64,000 nucleotides of DNA. Source: Diadema setosum. Its lineage: Eukaryota; Echinodermata; Echinoidea; Diadematoida; Diadematidae. The DNA is taken from the NCBI RefSeq assembly GCF_964275005.1, contig NC_092701.1, forward strand, positions 6,926,715 to 6,990,714, in the 5' to 3' direction. The notes under the pieces are model-generated. The model had not been told where the DNA came from. It saw only the letters and a program-made list of their open reading frames with translations, and did not search any database. Positions 20,728 through 33,680 of the stretch are shown here, one piece after another; positions within the stretch are counted from its first letter, which is position 1; every line of letters begins with the position of its first letter. The translations under genes and the position numbers were made by a program.

Positions 20728-23605
20728 TCATACTGGGGATGACTCCTGCTCTTTCCTTTTTTGCTTGCCCAGTAAGACAGCTTCCTTGAACAACCTGATG
20801 TAGAGCTCCATGGCACTAGGTGTGTCATCATTCCCTGGGACAGGGTACGTGATCAGGTTTGGGTTGCAGTTGGAGTCCACGATGGCCACAGTGGGGATGT
20901 TCATTTTGGCTGCGTCCACCACAGCCTGGTGCTGGGCGAGGACGTCATTGAGGGTGTTGAAAAACACCAAGAGGTCTGGGAGACGTGTCCCCGGCCCCAT
21001 CTGGATTTGAGCGTTGGTGAAGCACCCTTTCTGCCAGCGGCGCGTATGGGCGTACTCGCCGCACTGCCGAGCCATCTCCTCCACATCGTGCGCGAACTGC
21101 GGTGTGCGGCTTACAAAGAGAATGATGCCGCTGCGGTGAGCCATGTGCGCAGTGAAGTTGAGGGCGCTGCGCAGGAGGGGCACCGTCTGGTCAAGGTCAA
21201 TGATGCACTGCTCACGCCGCGTCCCCACCAGGTACTTCTTCATGCGGGGGTCCAGCAGGCCTTCCTTGTGCCCGAGGTGGACCCGGGCCTCAAACAGGTC
21301 CCTCCTGGTGAAGAGACTCTGGAGTCCAAAGAAGTCTTCATGCTGCAGGGATTCATCACTTGTGTCAGACTTTGTCTCAACTGCAACTGCAAAAGTCAAT
21401 AAACATAATATCTATATTCAAAGTCACATGCACCTATAATTGTATTTTCTTTCACTACATTTGATATGCAGCACTGTTAACCAAATACATGCACACCAAA
21501 GTGATTACTATGTGTCATTACACCAATGACTCACAATTTCTTTGTCCATTAAGACAAGTGATGTCCGAGGGACTTAAAGAATTTACCTGATTTTTTTATG
21601 ATTGGAAGTTGATTCACTCAACATATCTGGGCCCTGTTTTATCAAAAAATATAATCGATTTTAAATTTCCTTAACGCACAGGCTGCCATAAGGCATCTAT
21701 AGACTAATGATTGAAATCAACTTTATAATCAATTTTAACTCTTCATAAAACAGGGCCCCATTCTTTAAAAGCAGTCCTTTAAAAGCAGTCTAAAAACTCA
21801 CTTGTTTAAAGCCTCAATTTGACTACTCATTACATGTACTTGATATTTGTATGTCCTTTATCTCCTTCACTTTCTCTTCCTTCTGCGCCTAGAGCACTCT
21901 GCAGAGTGGATTTGGCGCTATATAAATCACATCAATTATTATTATTATTATTATCATTCTAACTTTAATTCAAATGATAGCAATCATATGCTGTTTTCTT
22001 ATTTGGCTGTAACATGGTAAAAATGAACACCACTTTGGTATCAGAAAAACACAGAGCTTGAAATGTAGTCTGCAAGACACCATCTACAGTGAAAGCAGGA
22101 GGTCTCAAACACAGATAGACTCCTAAAAATGTGGTGAACATATCAAGCTTGTACACAAGTCATTTAAAGTTACAATTATCCCTTCATCTTGAGGTGACTT
22201 GAAGCCAATTTCATAGCGTATTGATCATTAAAAAAAAAATCAGAAACCATCAAAGGTGCTTTAGTAATACTTTGACCAACAAAATAATAGCTTCTTCATG
22301 ACTTTTGCCTGTGAACACAAGATATCTAGTTAAAAAAAAAAAAAAAAAAAAAAAAACTCATGGCACAAAAATACTGATCACACAATTTTCTTTCACTCTA
22401 AAGTGCAGGTACACATGTAAAACCACTTCACTTTACAATCCAGAATCTTCTTTTTGTTCACAGAATCTTCTTTTCTTCAAGGAAAACTACAGGAGCCACA
22501 TGCATAAAATGTTTGCTCACCCTATGATACATGAGAGATTCTAATGAAATAAAAAAGAGCCACAAAGACTGTCAGTTATTATTCTAAAATTAATTTTCTA
22601 TGATTTTACACATGTTACTGCTTCTATTTCATATTGCCATACACAACATTTCACTGAGTAGCGAGTACAAGCAAAAAATTTACGTGCAAGTAATTTGACA
22701 ACTAGCTTTACAATAGCCCCAACAAGTTTAGCCAGAATTTGTATCCCTTTCGAAACAAATACATGTAGGCCTAGCATCAAGAAGTACACAAAACAACAGT
22801 TCCCATCTACATGTCAATCAAAGTTTCCATGAGGTAACTGAAGGAATTCCACAATTAACACTCTTATCTAGGTATGCTCAACTGAACCGATGGTCTTCCA
22901 TCGTGTAGTTTTAAGCTTCTTTACACTCATACCATTTTATACCAACCTTCTGCATCAATTCCATGGTTGAACTCCCTTGGCTGTGCCTGAGAACAGAGAC
23001 CAGCTCTCATGAAGGTACCCAGCAGATCATTCTTTTTCAAGCTTTGGTGACAAAGGACACCTGAAATAAAGAAATTACATATTTTATAAGATAACACTTG
23101 GTATAAGTATTATAACATCAATCATTATCGGTCAATTTAATGTCACTCTGTAAGTAACTGTTTACAACTAAAAATACAAGTTTCTTAAAGAGAGAAAGAC
23201 TAAAAGCTAAAAGCTAATTTTAGCTCGCATTCTGTTGCAACAAATATCACTGCTTTGTGAGTCTATACTGGAAGCTTCAAAATATCATGACTATCCTGTT
23301 CTAATTCTGACTTGAATGAAATTTCTGTCTTTCTACAGCTAGGGGTCTACATTAGAAATGATACGTAAATGATGTGTAGTATTTGCCAGCAAAATTATAA
23401 GTTACTGGGACTACAGCTACACTTGCACAATTGAGGATAACGTGTGTGACAGTGTCGGAAATCGATGTACCATTGTAGTTTCCTCTGTTTATCCCATTAT
23501 ACAATTATCAGCAGTCAAAGCATGCACTGTGTTCCTACCTGCATTACGAGTTAAAAAGTGCTTGAAAACTGACAGCAGGCTTGGTATCGCCATCGCCATT
23601 TGCAT
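20728..23605 (-). CDS. MRPS2: Mitochondrial small ribosomal subunit protein uS2m
   Basis: Three exons on the minus strand, 23605-23539, 23060-22947 and 21386-20728, join in phase to give 279 residues, close to the usual animal length (~290-300). Residues 1-25 (MQMAMAIPSLL... with Lys/His/Arg and no acidic residue) look like a mitochondrial presequence. The uS2 fold runs from ~75 to the end: FEARVHLGHKEG near its start, then CIIDLDQTVP, ILFVSRTPQF, LPDLLVFFNT and PTVAIVDSNCNPNLITYPVP, the family's most conserved block. The protein sits in the body/head region of the mitoribosomal 28S subunit. ATG at 23605 was chosen as the most 5' in-frame start; ATGs at 23599 and 23593 would lose only two or four residues. 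It is divergent from the nucleoside hydrolase gene. A minus-strand AATAAA lies at 20464-20469. Confidence 0.93.
21387..22946. other. MRPS2 intron 2 (gene-free)
   Basis: Contains the foldback element at 21628, a LINE/SINE-type tail (GGCGCTATATAAATCAC followed by ATT repeats, ~21880-21960) and an A26 run near 22331. Nothing else is recognised. Confidence 0.6.
21628..21759. mobile_element. Small foldback MITE
   Basis: TGGGCCCTGTTTTAT at left and ATAAAACAGGGCCCA at right are exact inverted ends of a 132-bp element. AATCGATTTTAAATT pairs with AATCAATTTTAA inside. Confidence 0.7.
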
Positions 23606-24218
23606 TTCCACAGTGTCTTCGGTCTTTTTCCGTGTGAGATCTTGATGCTATGATTATGCAATCGCTTGTGACCACGCGCGCCGGCGGCGGCGCCACCACA
23701 AACAGGTAAACTGCGCCCGCGCCCCCGCTAAAGATCGTACACACTCGTAAAACGCTGGCTTGGTTGCGGGGAGGAGCTGTCATCCGGAGGTTGGACGGAC
23801 CAACGCCTCAAACGCGCGGAAGCCAACGATAAAAGAAAGCATCACCGATCCGCTCTTCAGATCTTGACTTTGATCTTTACAATATTCTATCCATCCATCC
23901 ATCATTGTTGATGGGAAACTCCACTCTGTCGTGTGTCGCTCACCTGTTGTTCGTTCCAGTTCGAATTCAGTCATCATTGGAATCCGTGATATTCTTATCA
24001 CACATGCACTTTCTTCGAGTGTTGGTCCTCTTAAAGTAGGCTAAAGGTCTATAATTTATAGAAGGAGCAGGAGCAGGAGCAGGAAGGCCGTAAAGGAGTG
24101 GATTCTCAAATAGACTCTAAAATAGTCTCTATAGAGACTCTAGCGTAGACTCCACAGCTGCAGTAACACTACCCGGGTGTAACAGAGAGCATAGTCTTAG
24201 ATTGAAGTAATTTGACAA
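23606..24218. promoter_or_regulatory. Divergent promoter region of MRPS2 and the nucleoside hydrolase
   Basis: About 610 bp separates the two start codons. The MRPS2-proximal part (~23675-23790) is GC- and CpG-rich in an AT-rich window. Nearer the hydrolase start there is a perfect palindrome AGTCTCTATAGAGACT (24124-24139) and a short GGAGCA tandem (24063-24085). I see no TATA box at a convincing position. Confidence 0.6.
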
Positions 24219-27200
24219 ATGTTCAGCTCCAGGCTTCTCCTCCCTTCATCATCAGCTTCCACCGTGTACCGGATTCTTCGAAGTGTGTCTTCAGCTGTTT
24301 GTACAGCCCCAGGGGAGATTTTGCAACCACTAACATCTCAGAGTCGGAGAAGTTTCCCATTTCGAGGTGCAGTACATGTACCACAATTTAATACACAAAC
24401 CTTATCCAGTATAAGTTTGGGGGGGGGGGGGATCGACCGGGAGTGCAGGCGTGTGAGTAGTACATAGTCGCCCTGTATATGTCGTTTCTACACATCATGA
24501 TAATTGATACAATCACCACAATACAATGTACCAGAGAGTTAGTTGATAGATCTGTGATATGCTATGTTAAATGCAATTGTGTTGTTTGATGACTTTTTAG
24601 CATCTGATTTTATAGTGAGATAGTGTAAAACTAAAAGTAGTATGATGCTTAAATTCTTGAATTTCTCTACATTTTTTTCTATCTGAACCAACATATGTAG
24701 ATCACTTTATAATATCATTACCATCATTTGCCATCAAATAACCTGTGACATCATTTATTAAGTTGTAGTATTGTGAACATTTTAGCAGCAACACATGGTT
24801 GGTAATACAGCAAACTAGTGGTTTAGAATATATTATGAGTCTATCATTGGAGAAAACATTCTGTCTCCATCCATGTAACATTACAGATGCAGCACATAAT
24901 CTGCAGCCATTATCTGCTTAAAATGCTAACGAATTTTCATCTACACTGCATTGTATGATAGGAATTTTAAACCTTGTGTGTTTGGGTAGAGTATGATCTT
25001 GGCTTGTTTTCATTGCAGAGAGGCCTTCAATCTCTGGGCAAATCCTCAAGAAGTATACCCACCAGCGGAGCTCGATCATGTCGGAGAAAGTTACCATGGT
25101 GATAGACTGCGACCCTGGCATAGATGATGCGGTAGCCATCATGATGGCCCTGGGTCAACCCAACGTCGATCTGATCGGGATCACTTGTGTCACTGGGAAT
25201 GTCGAAGTCGACAAAGTCACCATCAATGCCCTACGCGTGCTGGAGAAATTCAATAAACTAGATGTGAGTATGAACAACAAATTATATGGATGATGATGGT
25301 GATGATTGATCATTTTTACTATAAATAATTATGAAGGATGATGATAATGAGCTCGCGCAATGATGAGAATGATTATGGTCAATTTTAACTCCAAACACTG
25401 TAATTCTATAAGCAGTGACACTATAATGTTAACCATAATAGGGCCTGTACAAAAAGAAATAGCCTCACATCATGGCTGTTGCTTTAACTTTCCAATTTAT
25501 ATGAAATGAATGAAAGTACAATGTAGGGCCTACTGTAATTCAAATGACCATACCTTACTATGAGACAAGGGTATGTGTAGATGCAATAGAAATTGAATTG
25601 GAATGCAGCAAAATATAATGTATGGTTCTACAGAATTTGAACTTGATTTCCCAAATTCTTTGAATCAATGTCCAACCCCTAGATTCCTGTGTTCAGTGGT
25701 GCTTCCCAGTACATCGTCACTGACCCCAAGGAAGCCAAGCATGTCCATGGAACGGACGGATTGGGTGACATTCCCAACCCAGGCCCCATGCCCAGCCGAG
25801 ACCTTGTCCAGTCAGAGCACGCTGTGCAGGCCTTGATTCGGATGGCCAATGAGAAGCCCGGACAGATCACACTAGTGGCCATTGGACCGCTAACCAACTT
25901 GGCCCTGGCCATTAGACTCGACCCTACCTTCACAAGCAAGCTGAAGGAGTTAGTCATTATGGGTGGAAATATACAGGGTATGTTGCTCACTTTTCATCGT
26001 CTTGCAAATACTGACTTGTGAGCAGATTAAAAGTAATACGAATTTAAGTTAGTTGATCAGAAGTCAGTTTCATTAAAAATTTAGATTGGCAAGTTGAATT
26101 GTAATATATTGTAATTACCAACTGCATTGGGAACACATGAGATCATAACTCTGTAGAACAATAAGAAACAGGAAAAGTGGTTGCAGACTATTTACAAGTC
26201 TTCCCGCATTTGTTTCCCCACACTCCAGGGTGCTACATAACTTTATTTTGCCACTTGCTCGGTCGGGCAAGCAGATTTTCAAATTTGCTGCAAAACACTT
26301 GCCCGAACATTAATTTTACTTGCCCAAAAAGAAAGTCCAAAATGTAAGGAAATAATATAGCAAATCATGTGTTAGTCAAGGGCTTAATAAAGCATACCTG
26401 GTAATCATTTGAATAAACCGCACACAGTGATTTGCACGCTCACAATGGAGTAACAAATTTGGTCCGATCAAGTGTTGCCATTGCATTGCATTGGGGCTTC
26501 TTCATATTATACATTGTAAGTGTTGGAAAGTTGCTGAAATGATGTTGAATCACCAAACAGCCATTGTCTTTGGGATTTGTATGGTTGACTTTGTGGGTTC
26601 GTTTGGGGAATATTAGTGAAAAAGAGGTGGCTTCAAAACGTTTTGCTTGCCCAATTGCTTTACTATAATGAGATTCATTATACTCTTAAATTGTTTACTT
26701 ATTCTGTTTGTTGAGCAAGTTAACATAGGAAGTAGATAGGCTTCATGAATTCAATATCTGTTTTAATTTATTAGTACAGTGCAGCAGATTGGCATTGAAC
26801 TCAAGAGGTCTTGTAGCACAGTAGAGTATGCATAGTTTCTAGCTGTATCAACAAATGAACATTAATACAGTATTATTATAAAGTATAATGAAGATGCTTT
26901 GATGATTGAATGCTGATAGCACTCTTGCAGTTAAAAAAAAATGTCAAAATGTAATTCTCATGAAGAGTGTAACAGTGATAATGATGTTTGTTGAATGATG
27001 ATAGTAGTGATGATAATGATGCAGATGACATCATGATCATGATTACTCAATTTACTATAATTCACAGAACTACAAAATCAATTGATTTTATGATATTGAT
27101 AGCATTTATTAGAAATATTGACTACTGTGATATAATGAGATTTAATTACGATAGTAATGGTGATGCACTGATATTATCGTAATTGTTCAGTTTATCATCA

Positions 27201-29514
27201 TTCACAGTTACAAAATCATCATGATTTTTATGATATTGATATAATTTAAGAGAAAATAGAAATTTTGACAAACAGATATGATGAGATTAGATATGACAAT
27301 AATAATCATCATCATCACTGTCACTTTAGCCAGAGGAACAGGTTTCTGGACTGCTGAGTTCAACTTTGGGACTGACCCCGAAGCGGCACACATTGTCCTC
27401 ACGGATACCCAGTGTCCTACGCTCGTTGTTCCCCTGGAAACCTGCATATCTCATAGCATTGACTTTGTAAGTACAGGCCAGGATTAACGATTAATCTTTA
27501 CATTATTCTGGCTGTGATATTATGAAAAATATGCTTTCATCTTGAGATGATATAAGCAGGGGCCGTATTCTGAGAGCTTATTAAGTGTCTGATTAGCACT
27601 TAATTACCGAATTGGTATTCTGAGAGCATGATTAAGTAGGGGGTATATTAACTACCATAGCAACAAGCGTTTTGGCGGGAAGGACCTACGCGTTTGCGCG
27701 TATCAATGCGCGTGGACCTCTGAGAGGACTTAATCACAGAGTTAATTACGAATCGGTATTCTGAGGGTGTAATTAAGTATGAAAGTTAATGGAAAACTTA
27801 ATGATACCAAAGAGTGTCATTAACTTCTCCGATATCACGCAATACATCGTGTTTTCTCTGCCACAACGATGCTTACCGTCTTCGGTAACCGAGGAGCGGT
27901 TGAATGTTGTTATCATGGTATCCGTAGAATTCAGAGAAAAAAAGAAATATAGCCGATCTTCGAGGAATTTTGTCATTTTATGTGAGCAAAGAGGTTGAGA
28001 TCTTCGCGTGCGTAGGTGAGGGGTTGTAATCAAATACCGGAGTGTGCGCACGGAGCTCTTGGGTTGTAATTACAGGGGGCGTGGAGGAGCGCGCATTGAG
28101 GGCATATTTGCGCGTGTAATCATCATTTTGGCTTCTAACAACGCGTCTGATTGGATGGAATAACAATTAGATGGGAGGGACCTAAGATAATTACAGGGGA
28201 CTTAATCATACCTTAATTACGTCCTCAGAATACCGATTTTGCCCATGATTAAGGGCCTATTAACTTCACGACTTAATCACGAAGTTAATTACAGACTTAA
28301 TTACGACCTCAGAATACCACCCCAGGGCCCCAAGCAATTTGTTTTGTTGAGGTTCCTTGTGCCTAGATAAGGTCAGGTTGATATTCCCTGGAAGAGCTAG
28401 GTCAATTGCTTTTTCGTTGTCCCAGAAATTGATTTTAGTTGATTTTTGTCAATGCATTGCTGTTCTTTATGTAGTTTTTCTAGTTTGGCATTACAATTTC
28501 TTGTTGAGTTCTCACCAAGAGATGGTGGCAAATGGAATTTTAACTTGAAGTTATATCTTTGAAAGACATTGTCAGATTTGCCTCATGCTTTCACTGAGTT
28601 TTCTCAATGCTTTTTAAGTAGGGAGATTTTTTTTAATATTTATGTTGGTCATTGTGCGATTTCATGAATACTTTTGGTATACTTTTTTATGATTTTATAA
28701 CTCTTCGTAATTCTGGAAATATTAAAAAAGAAAATTAAGTGGGTGCACCCCCCCCCCCCCTTGGATCCGCCACTGTACCTCATTAAATATTTGCTAGAGT
28801 TCACTAGTCTTGGAACAGACACATTGCACACTGCAGGTGACCATGTTTGAAGTCATGCTGTGAGAGGAAATTACCTTCACTAAATGTTTGCCTGTTTTAC
28901 ATGCTAACAAATGGACAGTCATCCCCACAAATGTGGAAAATCGGCAAGGCTGAAGAACGTAACAATTTCCACCATTTATATTCATAGCAGGACGTGTTAA
29001 ATTCTCCGTACATGCTGAAGTCGAATATCGCCTAACTTGATGCACTTTTTTTTCTTTAATAGTCCTGTCAAGATGGGCTTATGTGGAGTTGACTGTAAAT
29101 ATCAATTCATTATTACTGTTTCAACTGTTTTTTTAATGATTTTTTTTTTTTTCCTTCTACCCTTTATTCAAGCAATGGTTCTACGATCTCGGTTCCAATA
29201 AGTCCTCTCGGGGCCAATTCATGCATGCCATCACCAAGACCCATGTGAAGAATTCAAAAGAATGCTACAAGCGGCCCGCCTTCATGGTGGCTGACGCTTG
29301 TGCCATGTTGGCGGCAGTTTGCCGCGGCTCCGTGCAGGAGTCCATCCATTCGGTCTGTAAAGTGGAGCTAGTAGGCAAGTACACCCGCGGACAGATGATC
29401 ACCAACAGAGTCAACACCCCGTGGATCCCCGACCTGGAAGGCGCGGAGAGGGAGGTCGTGACCAAATTGAACATGGATTTAATGTACAAGCTGCTCAATG
29501 ATGCTGTTGCGTGA
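24219..29514 (+). CDS. Inosine-uridine preferring nucleoside hydrolase (five exons)
   Basis: Exons 24219-24366, 25019-25263, 25683-25977, 27330-27466 and 29173-29514 join in phase to 388 residues. The enzyme family hydrolyses the N-glycosidic bond of ribonucleosides, using a Ca2+ held by Asp residues. Residues 79-86 are the metal/ribose motif DCDPGIDD; ELVIMGGN (220-227), EFNF (239-242) and TDPEAA follow. The late family motif HDP reads VADACAM (314-320): the Asp is kept but the usual His is Ala. Residues 1-69 are Ser/Arg-rich and almost free of acid, presequence-like; Met70 (25078) starts a protein of ordinary family length, so a second, shorter product is possible. Exon 1 is supported by the in-phase junction and by a homologous copy at 35.7 kb whose similarity stops at the same donor. 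AATAAA is at 29713-29718. Confidence 0.9.
25978..27329. other. Nucleoside hydrolase intron 3
   Basis: 1.35 kb without a gene. It has a diverged repeat at ~26220-26660 built around CTTGCCCGA/TTGCCCAA motifs, and ATGATGATAATGAT-rich simple sequence toward the 3' splice site. Confidence 0.5.
27559..28331. mobile_element. 773-bp MITE in nucleoside hydrolase intron 4
   Basis: Left GGGGCCGTATTCTGAGAG and right CTCAGAATACCACCCCAGGG are inverted ends. Sub-terminal AATTAAGT / ACTTAATT blocks repeat several times in both orientations, so each end can fold over ~150 bp. The centre is more GC-rich than its surroundings. No transposase is seen. Confidence 0.7.
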
Positions 29515-30115
29515 CATCACCTTTGAGAAGTAATATTCGTAGGTCGTATTCTATATTTTGAAAGTCCTTGCAGTCGATAGAAATGTCAAAGCCTTCCTGG
29601 GCAAAGCATTGTTGCTAGCACATGGCTACTATAAAAGTGGAAACTTTCATGGAAGTTTTCAGGCTTGACTGGGTAAGATGCATTTTGTGTGTTTTCGATA
29701 TTAAAGAATCAAAATAAAAAGTAACTAGTATTACTTATAATATAAGCAAACAAATTGAATGCTTTCATTTTCCGCTAGATTCATGTTGAGCCAAATGCAG
29801 GAAAATTTCCACTCCACAAAAATTCCCACGTTTCCAGTGTTAGGTGGACAAGGAATTCTTTCCATAGTCGAATGTGTGATTTTAACGCTTAGTATGACTT
29901 AATTCTTCTCAGGGAGATGAAATTGTATCTTACGGTGATAAAAAATCAAATGCAGATTCATTTTATGTCATGTCATCGTGTGTTGCCTAACATGGGGTTA
30001 TTTGATTGTGCCTGAGATGTTATTTTACTTAATGGACATTTGAAGAAAAACCAAAACATCATTATGAAGTGGGGAGGTAGCTCTGACAAGTTTTATTTAA
30101 GGGTTACTCCTTTAA

Positions 30116-30613
30116 CTCTTTATGTGCCATGTTCGCACATCCAACTCAGTCGACGGCGTGCCAACTTCGCATATTCTGCTCAACAAACAAAGCCGCCGAA
30201 ACCGATCAATAAATCGCTAATCCCCCGGTACAATGAAAGCGTATCTCGTGCTTTTGTTCCTCTCACTTACAGCTCGCAGTCTATGTGGTGGTTAAGATCA
30301 AGCGGTGTTCCTAACTAGATTTGCGTTTGCATTCTAAGTTTCTGTCATGGTTTTATGTGCAAAAGTCATGCCTTTATAGTAATGTAGCAACTGGTCATTT
30401 AAAAGAAATATTGAAAATAGATTTGTCATGTAATGTATATCGAAGCAAAGTTTGGCATTCCTCTAACACTTTGCTCACTAGAATGTCCAGCTTAACAGAA
30501 ATTTGAAAAAGTTATACAAATTGGAAAAACAGATTTATTTCTCAAAGCATGACTACCTTTGTGTCTCAGAATAACGTGGCACACAGGGGGTTGCCATCAT
30601 GGCACATAAAGAG
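30116..30613. mobile_element. 498-bp TTAA-flanked MITE
   Basis: Ends CTCTTTATGTGCCATG and CATGGCACATAAAGAG lie between TTAA copies at 30112-30115 and 30614-30617. The TTAA target fits a piggyBac-like (or Kolobok-like) non-autonomous element. It is unrelated in sequence to the 92-bp TTAA family. Confidence 0.8.
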
Positions 30614-31008
30614 TTAAAGATATTCATTAAGATCTTTCTTTTAATTTAATGTAGAGTCTTTCATGTTCTTTCTCTTTTTTAAAAGCATTCAACGTTTGAC
30701 TTTTTTTTTTGGCATCATTTTGTCAATTTGCTTTTGTGTATATTATATTTTGTTAATATACTAGATCCTTGTTATTAAGAGGTAGGTCTGATATAACAAA
30801 ACCCTCTTATACAGAGTAAATTTTGCAGGGCCCAACAATTTATATTTCTTTGTTTTTGTACTACAGTGTAGGGAGAATGCTGATACAGGTACCAAGGTAC
30901 TTGTCATGGCTTTAAAGGTCCTTATTATAACAAGTTGTTTTTTTTGCACTGTATATTTCATCCCCTCCCCCCCCCCCCTTCTTCCCATTATTAATATCAG
31001 TGTTAGTG

Positions 31009-31137
31009 TTCAAATTCATGAAATTCTTCCGTCAAGATTTTTTCATTGCAACTGATTGACAAATTGCCCTACATCGACGTCAATTGTCAATCAGTTGCAA
31101 TGAAAACATCTTGATGGAAGAATTTTATGAATTTGAA
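31009..31137. repeat. Long hairpin repeat
   Basis: TTCAAATTCATGAAATTCTT ... CATTGCAACTGATTGACA is mirrored by TGTCAATCAGTTGCAATG ... AAGAATTTTATGAATTTGAA, giving a ~55-bp stem around a short loop. Confidence 0.75.
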
Positions 31138-31196
31138 TAATTATGCAGTACCCGCTGCATGCTACAACTGTATAAGGACAAACAACACTTGCTGTT

Positions 31197-31290
31197 GGGC
31201 GGAGGCTTGATGGTCTTATGGTGATGACGCCTGTCCAGAGATCATGAGGTTGTAGGTTCGAATCCTGCTCGAGTGTAATGTATGCCCATG
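31197..31290 (+). mobile_element. tRNA-derived SINE head
   Basis: GATGGTCTTATGGTGATGAC (A-box region) and GGTTCGAATCC (B box) at tRNA spacing. Confidence 0.55.
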
Positions 31291-32317
31291 ATTTCTTTTA
31301 TCATGGCTACTACTTAAACACTGATCAATTCAGTGTTAGTGTTGTGATGATAAACTTCAAGATGACATAAGTTTGAAATGTAAAGCTAAGAGAGAGCAAA
31401 GGCTACATTCTTTCTTTCTTTTTTCTAGAGCAGTACCTGTACATGTATGTCTTTGCTTGCTATTGGAGTCACATACACAATGACCATTGGTATTGTCATT
31501 GATAAAGTGCTACGTTTTTGCTAGTAAAGTTTTTTATCTTCACACGGTGAAGACATAATTTGCTGTAAAAGTAAACACATTAGTTATAATTTGCTGGCAT
31601 TTATGAAATTTTTGCTCATGAAATCGAAGTCTATAATTATGTACAGAGTGTGTCTGTACATAATCTGATAAGAGAAAACCAGAACACAAATATAAATGTA
31701 GATCAAGTGAAAGCAGCAATAGTGTTTAGTGTAAGTTTGACAAAAACTAAGTAGTCGATTCAAAAGTTGTTTGGTTTGGTTTTTTGTTTTGTTTTGTTTG
31801 TTTTTTTTTCATTTTGTTGCCGTCAACACTGGATGAAGACTACACTGTACTTTAATTCATGATACAGTATCATTGTTGACAACAATGTAAAGAAAATATA
31901 AGGAATATCCCACTTTTTTTCATGTTCAGTATACATTTCATTGATTAGTTACTGACATGTTATGGGTAATACCTGCTTTCTGAAAGAGGTTAGTCAAGTG
32001 CTCTGTCATTATGCTAGAAAAGTGACAATATGTTTAATTTTCTTTATATTTTCTTTATATTGTTCTCCACAATGGCAATATGACATTAGTCTCCTTATCC
32101 AGCGATGATGGCCCCAAAACTTTAAAACTTTATATATGAAGGAGGTTATCCCTGTAAAAGTTTATCATTCAGTTGCAATAGGGTGCACCTTACCTGACAA
32201 GCGTTTGCCTCTTATAGGTGTCACCCAAATGAATCCTTGTAATATTTACCTTGTTTTATATCCGAAATAAATGTGAATTGAATTGAATTGAATTGAAGTT
32301 GTATTAGAAATTGATCA

Positions 32318-32400
32318 TCTTGGCATAGTGGATAGGGCTCGGTGCTTACAATCGGAAGAACCTTAGATCGAATCCTGCTGGGTTTGAGCATCTATGAGCA
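32318..32400 (+). mobile_element. tRNA-derived SINE head
   Basis: TGGCATAGTGGATAGGGCTC (A-box-like) and AGATCGAATCCTG (degenerate B box). It follows a (GAATT)n tail, the usual end of a non-LTR element. Confidence 0.5.
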
Positions 32401-32513
32401 AGGTTTCAATGTGTCTCTTCATTCAAGAAGAAGGAGGTGTTATTATCATCTTCTTCAATCTTCTTCAAATCTTTGACATATGTCATGACCCCCGCAGTAT
32501 AAATGTGTACACA

Positions 32514-32826
32514 GTGGCAGATCCAAGAATTCCATAAAGGGGGGGGGGGGGGGAGAGAAAACATTTCTGGTTCTACTTCTGGGTTAAATGTGCTGACGTG
32601 CAAAAAAAAAAAAATAGAAATGGCTCCCGTGCAATTTTTGGGCCACTTTCGTGTTTCCTCAGCTGCCAAGCAAAAAAAAAGTTTTCAGCACAATTTTCTG
32701 GTGCAAAAATGAAAAGGGGGCATGTGCCTCCTTTCAATTTTGTCTTTTTCTTTTTCTTTCATTTTTCAAAAATTAAAGGAGGGGGTACGTGCCCTGCCCC
32801 CCCCCCCCCTTTGATCCGGAACTGGT
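32514..32826 (+). mobile_element. hAT-like MITE with G and C runs
   Basis: CAGTGGCAGATCCAAGAATT at left and CCTTTGATCCGGAACTG at right are inverted, with a G-run just inside the left end and a C-run just inside the right end. Same family type as at 12951. Confidence 0.55.
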
Positions 32827-33680
32827 ACATGTATTACGTTTTCATCATTGTATGGAGTAAGAAATGTAAAACCAATTACTGAAACATCATTTGTACTCAG
32901 TGAAATTTCACAGAAGATGTATTCTTCAACCTTTCTTTACATGCATGTTTGTATAGGTGGTTAATTGTCTCCTGTAAAGTTATTACATGTAGGCCTACTA
33001 TATTTAAAAGCAATAAACTTTATTGCTACTGAAGAACGTGTACAATATTTGTACCATGTCTCATACTTTTAATACGAGCTGTGTGTCTATGTGTGTGTAT
33101 GTTCATTTCTACTTATTTAGGCCCCCCCCCCCCATTTTTCCTATACTTTAAAACGAAAAAAAAAAAAAAAATCGCCGAAATTTTGTTACTTTTTTCTTTC
33201 ACATCTTGCGCACATATTGAGACCCTAAGTTGGATTTAGCATGTTTTCATGACCTCTGTCACCGAAAATGTTTTGCAAAAATTAATGATTCAATCTTGGA
33301 GATTACATGATGGGCAATATGTGTGTGCCAATTTTCACCATGGTCACGCGATTGATGGCTGAGATCTTGGGGGGGGGGGGGGGGCGAAGTAACTCCCCCA
33401 CACCCTTTCGGTCTATACAATTTAAAAATAGCCTGGGCTATGTGCTATGTAGGGTTTAGGTAGACATCATTGAAACTTCTGCATGAATTGTCCTGTTCAT
33501 CCGATTTTACTCCATTTGTTACAGTGTACTTTGGGACTCGATGACATTTTGATAATGCATGCAATAAAAAAAAGAGATACTAGTACAGAGGCCCTACTGT
33601 ATATACATATTACATGATATGTACAGCTACTCGCGTACTCACAAGATATATATTCGTGTGTGTTATATCATGTATATAAA

